Origin: Ktedonobacter sp. SOSP1-85
Lineage (GTDB): Bacteria; Chloroflexota; Ktedonobacteria; Ktedonobacterales; Ktedonobacteraceae
Assembly: GCF_016587415.1 (NCBI RefSeq)
Contig: NZ_BNJI01000002.1
Span: 1,116,001 to 1,180,000, forward strand
Direction: 5' to 3'
Length of the DNA stretch: 64,000 nucleotides
Positions 58,821 to 64,000 of this stretch are shown one piece after another. The stretch's first letter is position 1. Each line of letters begins with the position of its first letter. The notes under the pieces were generated by a model. That model was given only the letters and a program-made list of their open reading frames with translations, was not told where the DNA came from and ran no database searches. A program made the position numbers and the translations under genes.

Positions 58821-60317
58821 ATACCTCCCGTCGTCGTAGCCCTGGGGTGGAGGGATGATGCTACTGGGAGAGGAGGGCATATTGTGATCGCGGAGAGCCT
58901 CGCAACAGAGGGCAAGGCTCATCAGGTAATCGTCGTGGCCATCAGACTCGTCCACATACATATTCATGAGTCCCTCGGCGGGTACCTCGTAGCGCGCGTG
59001 GCGTAATTGATGCCAGCACTGCTGGTAGGTGGCGTTGGGTGCGCCCTCCTGGCGATAGATGCTGACGCGGCCTGCGTTTATAAGGCCAAGGAGATGGTAG
59101 GTAAGCTGGGACTTGCTGGCGCGAGTGAAATGGAAGGAGCGAATGCGTTCAGGGCCCAGGCGCGTGCTGAGCAGGGAGGCCAATCCTTCACCCAGACCTG
59201 TTTTATCGACAACAGTGCGCCGCACATTCCACTCCTGGAGGATGCGCGAGACCGCAGCATACTGGTCGGTATATTTCATTCCGGTCCAGTCGTAGTGTCG
59301 CACAATACGTAGCTCGGGCAGGCCGAGATCGTTAATAGTGACGCGTCCAATCGTCAGGATGGTGCTATCGTGCTTACCAGCTGGCTGACCAGGGCGCGCA
59401 TGCTGCTCACCAGCTATATCGAGTCCGGCGACATAAAAGCCCTCGGCTGGATCTGGAGTAGCCTCCCAGGTGTGCTGGCCTCGCAAGAGCGAAACTTGCA
59501 GGTCGTTGAGCAGGTACCCTGAACCGAGAATGGGCAGCAGGCGATACTGGGTACGAATGCTGATATGATCCTCACCAAGACGCTTGATCTCGCTCTCAAC
59601 GTAGCGCTTGTAATGGTCATTGATAGCCGCCAGTGTACGCCAATCATAGGCGAAGTGGCGCTGGCGACCATCCTGGCGCTCAAGCTCCAGGTTATGGGCG
59701 CGCATGCGTGCCAGGAGCGTCTCTTCAGACCAGGCGGTTCCGTAGAGAACGGTTGTGGCATTAGTCGTGCTGGCCATAGGTCTGAGATCGGTATCATACT
59801 TGTTTGGATCAATGCTTTGCGCCTCATCGATCTCCAGCAGGAGGGAGGCGGTCGCGCCGACGATGCTGGCACCTGGCCCGGCGGAGAAGAACATCACGCG
59901 TGGCCCCGTCTGATAGGGAACCTGTTCGCGCCTGGGAGCCATGCCTATTGTATAGCCAAAGTGTTTCCATACGCGATTACGCATAAATGGGTTATCGAGC
60001 AGAGAGAGCAGGCGTTGGCGACTATTGATAGTCTGGGGTTTATAAGTGGGGGCAGCCTTGACGATACTGCCCTCTTGCATACAGAAGAGCAGGTAAGCCT
60101 CAAGGGTGGCACTGAGCTGATTCTTGCCCATCTGGCGGGCAAACATGACGGTGAAGGTATCGCCTCGCCCTTCGAGTACGCTCCCTAAGATGGCGTCGCC
60201 TACAAGTTCCTGATAGGGGTAGAGTGGTTTGCCCAGGACCTCCCGGGCAAACCAGCCCAGTCCAGGCCGCTCCGGCCAGGGAGGTAATATCAGATGTTGC
60301 TGTTGGCGTTTAGACAT
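58818..60317 (-). CDS. Phage terminase large subunit-like ATPase/nuclease
   Basis: The 499-residue protein has a terminase-type ATPase with a Walker A-like FARQMGKNQLS (about residues 58-68), Walker B LLLEIDEAQ and coupling segment STTNATTVLYGTAW, then an RNase H-like nuclease with GLDIAGE, RTVVDKTGLGEGLA and DGHDDYLMSLAL acidic motifs. In phages this protein packages DNA. No portal, capsid or small-subunit gene is near, so it is an orphan, perhaps a domesticated or prophage-remnant gene. GAGG lies before the ATG at 60317. Confidence 0.8.
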   Translation of the reverse strand: MSKRQQQHLILPPWPERPGLGWFAREVLGKPLYPYQELVGDAILGSVLEGRGDTFTVMFARQMGKNQLSATLEAYLLFCMQEGSIVKAAPTYKPQTINSRQRLLSLLDNPFMRNRVWKHFGYTIGMAPRREQVPYQTGPRVMFFSAGPGASIVGATASLLLEIDEAQSIDPNKYDTDLRPMASTTNATTVLYGTAWSEETLLARMRAHNLELERQDGRQRHFAYDWRTLAAINDHYKRYVESEIKRLGEDHISIRTQYRLLPILGSGYLLNDLQVSLLRGQHTWEATPDPAEGFYVAGLDIAGEQHARPGQPAGKHDSTILTIGRVTINDLGLPELRIVRHYDWTGMKYTDQYAAVSRILQEWNVRRTVVDKTGLGEGLASLLSTRLGPERIRSFHFTRASKSQLTYHLLGLINAGRVSIYRQEGAPNATYQQCWHQLRHARYEVPAEGLMNMYVDESDGHDDYLMSLALCCEALRDHNMPSSPSSIIPPPQGYDDGRY

Positions 60318-60452
60318 ATAGCCCCTCTTCATCCCCATCACATCGCACAGATCAATGGCACCTGTGCCAGTTTTTCAGCTACATCATCACGCCTAGATTC
60401 TGTTACTCTACTCTAGTATACCTGATAGAATTGTGTTGGATGCACTACTTAT

Positions 60453-61187
60453 TTATTGTTCGGGTAGGTTCCGTGGGCCCTGGTAGGGGCGCATATCCGT
60501 GGAGGCGCTAAACTCCTGATAGCTATTGCCATATGCATGTGGAGCGCTTGACATGGTAACTAAGGGCGTTGGTGTTAGATCTGGCACCCGCTCCACTGGT
60601 TGGGCTGCTCGTTTCACTGAGAACTTGCGTTTATCAGAGATCAAGATCCAGATGGAAAAGGCGAGGAGCGCACCACCTAATGCCACAATAGGAAGTCCAA
60701 GGATCCAATGACTATCGAAATAATTATCAGGATGATCCTGGTGCTCCTGCGTCTCATAGACGATTTTCTGGCCACTGGCATTGACCTGGGCAATGTAGGT
60801 AAGCTTGTAGCCCTCGCCTGTATGTCCATCGACATTGACATTCTCCAGCGCATCACTACGATAGATCATGTCCTCAAGCCGGGCGCTACTATCAAACTGT
60901 ACAAACTGCTTGAAGTCGCCGGTCTGAGCAATGTAATAAATAGTGTTGTGGCAATCTTCACAGTGCAAATAATAACGGCCTTCCTCAGCGTCAAGTACAA
61001 TATGATAGGTTCCAGCAGGCGCATGATCATACGAGACCGCGTGTGATTGTAGGCCATAGATAATGCCCGCGATCAAAACCAGCGAGCTACCAGTAATACG
61101 TCCCGAGTAGGTGTTGATAAATAGCATAAGCAAACGCGCCAGCGAGTACCCTCCCTGAGCGCCAAATGCCATCCTGCGCATAGACAT
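60453..61187 (-). CDS. Two-helix membrane protein with external domain
   Basis: The 244-residue protein has a membrane helix at about residues 32-52, an external part of about 115 residues with RYYLHCEDCHNTIYYIAQTG (a CxxC pair) and YKLTYIAQVN, a second helix at about 165-187 and a cytoplasmic tail with NSYQEFS. GGGGGAA precedes the ATG. No family is recognised; the CxxC could bind metal or heme-like cofactor, but that is speculation. Confidence 0.65.
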   Translation of the reverse strand: MSMRRMAFGAQGGYSLARLLMLFINTYSGRITGSSLVLIAGIIYGLQSHAVSYDHAPAGTYHIVLDAEEGRYYLHCEDCHNTIYYIAQTGDFKQFVQFDSSARLEDMIYRSDALENVNVDGHTGEGYKLTYIAQVNASGQKIVYETQEHQDHPDNYFDSHWILGLPIVALGGALLAFSIWILISDKRKFSVKRAAQPVERVPDLTPTPLVTMSSAPHAYGNSYQEFSASTDMRPYQGPRNLPEQ

Positions 61188-61345
61188 TGCTAATTCCCCC
61201 TGCATTATATAGGTATTCTGTCAATAAAGAGCTAAAGGGCCTATTTTGCGGGTTCAGCAATAAAAGCTCCGCAATAACAGTAACGTATTTACCTGTTTTT
61301 AGTCACTATTGCATTCTTCTTTTTGTCATATGCTTTTCTGGTAAT

Positions 61346-61375
61346 TTGACTTATACATGAATTATCCTGTATATA
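61346..61375 (+). promoter_or_regulatory. Candidate promoter of the ECF sigma operon
   Basis: TTGACT (61346-61351) and TATATA (61370-61375) are 18 bases apart in the AT-rich 361-base gap between the minus-strand membrane protein and the sigma factor gene. Nothing else was seen in that gap. Confidence 0.4.
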
Positions 61376-61548
61376 CCTGTATCAAACTGTTTTAAAACCG
61401 CTGTTGCTAAATATTTAGCTTCTGGAAAAGCTGTAACAAAACGACTTGCTACATTGACTATCTCATGTATCTGAAAATCCTGGAGAAGCAGTATTGGAGA
61501 AATGGATTGTGAAATATTGTGATATCTCGTGGAGAGAAGAGACAGGCT

Positions 61549-62163
61549 ATGCAGCAACCAGCAGATAAGTCTGCCCTGGCTCTGCACGCGTTCTTGCAGG
61601 AGAATATGGAGCCACTCCTGGGCATTATACGCTCGTATGTCGCACGCGCTGGCCTGGCAAAGGGCGAGACACTACAGAACGTCGCATCCGAGGTTTTGAA
61701 CGAGGCCACGTTGGAGGCCCTGGCCCACATTGATGTCTTTCATACTGTGCGCCAACCTCGGGCCTGGTTTCTAGGTATTGCCGCTAACGTTATTAAACGA
61801 CGGCGTGCCTCCCTGTTCAAGCAAAGCCAGCGCGAACTCTTATTCAGTAGCTCACTTTTTGCTGAGGAACCTGGCGGCGAGAGCGATTTTTTTGATCAAC
61901 TGAGCAGCCTGGCCCATCCAGGTCCTGAACAAGAGGTAGAGACGCGCACACAGGTTGCTGAACTACTTGCGCTGGCTTTACCCGAGGATCGACGGGTGCT
62001 ACGCCTGGCCTTTTTACAGGACCTGGACACATCGAGTTTGGCCCTGGCGCTTAATGTTTCTCCAGGTTCCGCGCGCGTTCGCCTACATCGAGCGCTGAAT
62101 CGTCTGCGGTCGGCCTGGCGTGCACGAGATCAGCAAGGGAAGGAGAGAGGGTACCATGCTTAA
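61549..62163 (+). CDS. ECF-type RNA polymerase sigma factor
   Basis: The 204-residue protein has region 2 (LLGIIRSYVARAGLAKGETL to FHTVRQPRAWFLGIAANVIK, promoter -10 binding) and region 4 (QVAELLALALPEDRRVLRLA, LNVSPGSARVRLHRALNRLR, -35 binding) without region 3. The ATG at 61549 is chosen; a GTG at 61519 has no binding site. It overlaps the next gene by 8 bases, so the downstream membrane protein is its likely anti-sigma partner. Confidence 0.88.
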   Translation: MQQPADKSALALHAFLQENMEPLLGIIRSYVARAGLAKGETLQNVASEVLNEATLEALAHIDVFHTVRQPRAWFLGIAANVIKRRRASLFKQSQRELLFSSSLFAEEPGGESDFFDQLSSLAHPGPEQEVETRTQVAELLALALPEDRRVLRLAFLQDLDTSSLALALNVSPGSARVRLHRALNRLRSAWRARDQQGKERGYHA

Positions 62164-63712
62164 GCACGATAGGCAGCAACGCCTGGCATATGAAAAGACG
62201 CTCTATCGCTATAGTACGGCGCTTGAGCGTGGAGATTTTGATACGATTATCACGATCCTGCATGAAGCAGAAGACGATCCTTATCTTGAGCATTTAATTT
62301 TTGAGATGCATCAAGATGACTATCAAAAGGAGGAACCTACAATGAGCCACGTATCTTCTAAGCAACCACCGGCAACCGAAGAAACACCGCCCCCTGACCT
62401 TAATCGTAGCTTGCGCTCTCAGCCAGAGCAGGCACCGCGAACTCGTAAACGCTGGCTAACCACTCTGCGGGGGATTGCTGCTGTTGCCATTGTTGCCATC
62501 TTAATCGGCAGCGCGCTCCTCATTTTCTCGGCGATAAACGCGTCTCATAACCTTGCCAAGAATCAACAAACATCCACCGGATCTTCTAATAAAACACTAC
62601 ACAATATTGTGGTTGACGCAGAACTTACCCTTGCTGGTTCTACAGCAGGAAGGGAAGTTCTTACAGCAAGGGATGCCTCTACAGGGGTAAAACTCTGGTC
62701 CTATACGGTGCCAAAAGGATTAGATGGTAAGGTCTTTGACACCAAGGGCAAGAAGGGGTTAGTCCACAGTGATAGTGCCAACCCCAACCTGGTCGTTCAG
62801 GATCACGTTGTTTACTTCGCCGGTAATAAGCAAGTCCTGGCACTGCATGCGTTGGATGGAACCCTTATCTGGCAGACAGATTTAGGGACAATGGACCAGC
62901 ATGTTGTTATTGGGGACTTTTTGCCATCGCTTGTAGTAGAGCAGGGACGCGTCTATGCTAGTGGGTACTCACAAGGAAACCTTTATACGCTGGACGCAAA
63001 AACGGGTAAGATCATCTGGCATTATGACGCATCTCAACCTGCGCTACTTAGCGTGAACAAAGGGGTTGCCTATGTAACTGCCAATGAGCATTATATTAAA
63101 GCCCTGGACGGGAATGATGGGCACACACTCTGGACGAAAGATGTTCAAACTATGCCAATTAGCGCTACGGTAGCGAATAATGTCTTCTATGTCCAGGTTA
63201 TGCATTCTTTAGTTGACGATCCTAAGGGTTCCCACAAAGATCAGAGACCACTCATTGCCCTGAATGCTACTACTGGCACGCAATTGTGGTCAGTCATGTC
63301 GCAAGCTGGCAATCCTACAGACCTTGTTGTACAGAATATGCTGGTGCTTTTCGATGGCAGCCACTTCTGTGGATACCACACCAGCGATGGTACACATGCC
63401 TGGTGTACGACCGGGCCACAAAACACAGTCTCGGGTGTCCACATCGCGAGTAACAATGGAAGCATCTATGGCATTTTCAACCTTGACGGAGGCAGGCAAA
63501 GAGTACAAGCCATTAATCCACAGAATGGTAAGATATACTGGTCCAAAGACGTCGATGGTGTTGTATCAAATGCTCCATTGATTCTCCCTTTCGGCGACAG
63601 CCTGGTACTTCCGCTAAGCAGGTCTGTGCTTGATCAGGCTACTGGCAAGGAACTCTGGCACTTTGACGCGGTAAAAAATGTCCTTGTTATCGCGGGTGGG
63701 GTAGGTATGTAG
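62156..63712 (+). CDS. Membrane protein with PQQ-type beta-propeller, probable anti-sigma partner
   Basis: The 518-residue protein has a cytoplasmic N-terminal part of about 100 residues (MLKHDRQQRLAYEKTLYRYS, anti-sigma-like position), one membrane helix near residues 117-140 (IAAVAIVAILIGSALLIFSA), and an external PQQ-type beta-propeller with repeats such as YTLDAKTGKIIWHYDASQPA and ALDGNDGHTLWTKDV. It overlaps the sigma gene by 8 bases. The propeller may sense an external ligand and release the sigma factor; this role is inferred. Confidence 0.82.
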   Translation: MLKHDRQQRLAYEKTLYRYSTALERGDFDTIITILHEAEDDPYLEHLIFEMHQDDYQKEEPTMSHVSSKQPPATEETPPPDLNRSLRSQPEQAPRTRKRWLTTLRGIAAVAIVAILIGSALLIFSAINASHNLAKNQQTSTGSSNKTLHNIVVDAELTLAGSTAGREVLTARDASTGVKLWSYTVPKGLDGKVFDTKGKKGLVHSDSANPNLVVQDHVVYFAGNKQVLALHALDGTLIWQTDLGTMDQHVVIGDFLPSLVVEQGRVYASGYSQGNLYTLDAKTGKIIWHYDASQPALLSVNKGVAYVTANEHYIKALDGNDGHTLWTKDVQTMPISATVANNVFYVQVMHSLVDDPKGSHKDQRPLIALNATTGTQLWSVMSQAGNPTDLVVQNMLVLFDGSHFCGYHTSDGTHAWCTTGPQNTVSGVHIASNNGSIYGIFNLDGGRQRVQAINPQNGKIYWSKDVDGVVSNAPLILPFGDSLVLPLSRSVLDQATGKELWHFDAVKNVLVIAGGVGM

Positions 63713-63727
63713 AGCAAAAAAGGGAAT

Positions 63728-63778
63728 AAGGGCATATGATAATGGGCTGGCAGAGCCAGCCCATTATCATATGCCCTT
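63728..63778. terminator. Perfect palindrome behind the sigma/propeller operon
   Basis: Perfect 24-bp arms (63728-63751, 63755-63778) enclose aga. It begins 16 bases after the stop codon. Confidence 0.8.
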
Positions 63779-63862
63779 GAGAAATTCTGGCTGTATGCGG
63801 GCTGAAAAATGATATAGTAAAGCTGACTACTATTTTTTCAGTTGAAAGGGCACACAGCGCCG

Positions 63863-64000
63863 ATGATCTACACAACCTTGCAGAGCTACCAGGTATTGCA
63901 GCGAGATTCTGACAATCAGGCTCGCGTAAAGCAGGCAGATGGGCAGATAGTGGAGTTGCCCGTTGGGGGACCATATACGGTGGGGGACGCACATGATATT
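63863..64000 (+). CDS. Sialate O-acetylesterase-like protein, N-terminal part (cut by window end)
   Basis: From an ATG at 63863 the frame stays open to the window end and reads SYQVLQRDSDNQARVKQADG and ELPVGGPYTVGDAHDI. The VLQRD block and GGPYT resemble the start of sialate O-acetylesterases (SASA family), in which VGDVWVLAGQSNM would follow beyond the window. AAAGGG lies upstream. The catalytic serine is not visible, so the call is provisional. Confidence 0.55.
   Translation, partial: MIYTTLQSYQVLQRDSDNQARVKQADGQIVELPVGGPYTVGDAHDI

Noticed and set aside
1..64000. CRISPR array, tRNA or rRNA genes
   Set aside because: No regularly spaced direct repeats, no cloverleaf with a conserved T-loop, and no rRNA core sequence were seen on reading both strands.

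Overview
The window reads like a chromosomal stretch of a soil-type, filamentous Chloroflexota bacterium of the class Ktedonobacteria. That is an inference from gene style: a 1048-residue MalT/LuxR-type ATPase regulator, an HTH/NB-ARC/TPR protein, two near-identical-style WYL regulators, a DesK/LuxR-type two-component pair, an APC-permease/formamidase operon, many VOC, GNAT and DinB proteins, and TnpB/IscB elements without a TnpA. No rRNA, tRNA or CRISPR array was found.

Layout. 1-7 kb: a P-loop kinase, an ABC-2 drug-type exporter on the minus strand, a GNAT, and a TetR-ABC-permease operon with a visible operator. 6.8-9.4 kb: divergent pyrD and pyrC. 9.5-18 kb: small unknown genes, an Eis-like acetyltransferase, a membrane protein/histidine kinase/response regulator operon, then an APC permease plus acetamidase/formamidase operon with a strong promoter and a 20-bp palindromic site between the two operons. 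17-30 kb: VOC-DinB fusion, carboxylesterase, YdeI and AHSA1 proteins, a four-PAS histidine kinase, a WYL regulator, an MFS pump, an NB-ARC/TPR protein and a TMEM175-type channel. 30-40 kb: the LuxR/MalT regulator, a heterodimeric ABC exporter preceded by a small Cys-containing peptide gene, and a GH127 arabinofuranosidase. 40-50 kb: a methyltransferase behind an attenuator-like leader, a lipoprotein, a HIT gene split by a TnpB element, a decayed MBL gene, a second TnpB copy with a frameshift, and the second WYL regulator. 50-64 kb: AlkZ-like protein, selD, an IscB (OMEGA) element next to a nucleotidyltransferase-like gene, a HEAT-repeat protein, a stand-alone terminase-like ATPase, and an ECF sigma factor with a membrane PQQ-propeller partner; the window ends in a probable sialate O-acetylesterase.

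The most unusual property is structural. Most transcription units are separated by long, near-perfect palindromes (arms 21-33 bp, loops often 0-5 nt), usually starting within a few bases of a stop codon. Most have unrelated arm sequences, but two subfamilies share sequence between copies, and one copy of the second subfamily lies in frame inside the LuxR/MalT gene. Together with the IscB and TnpB guide-RNA elements, the attenuator at 41.1-41.5 kb and the peptide/ABC locus at 37.4 kb, these are the main items for a second look.
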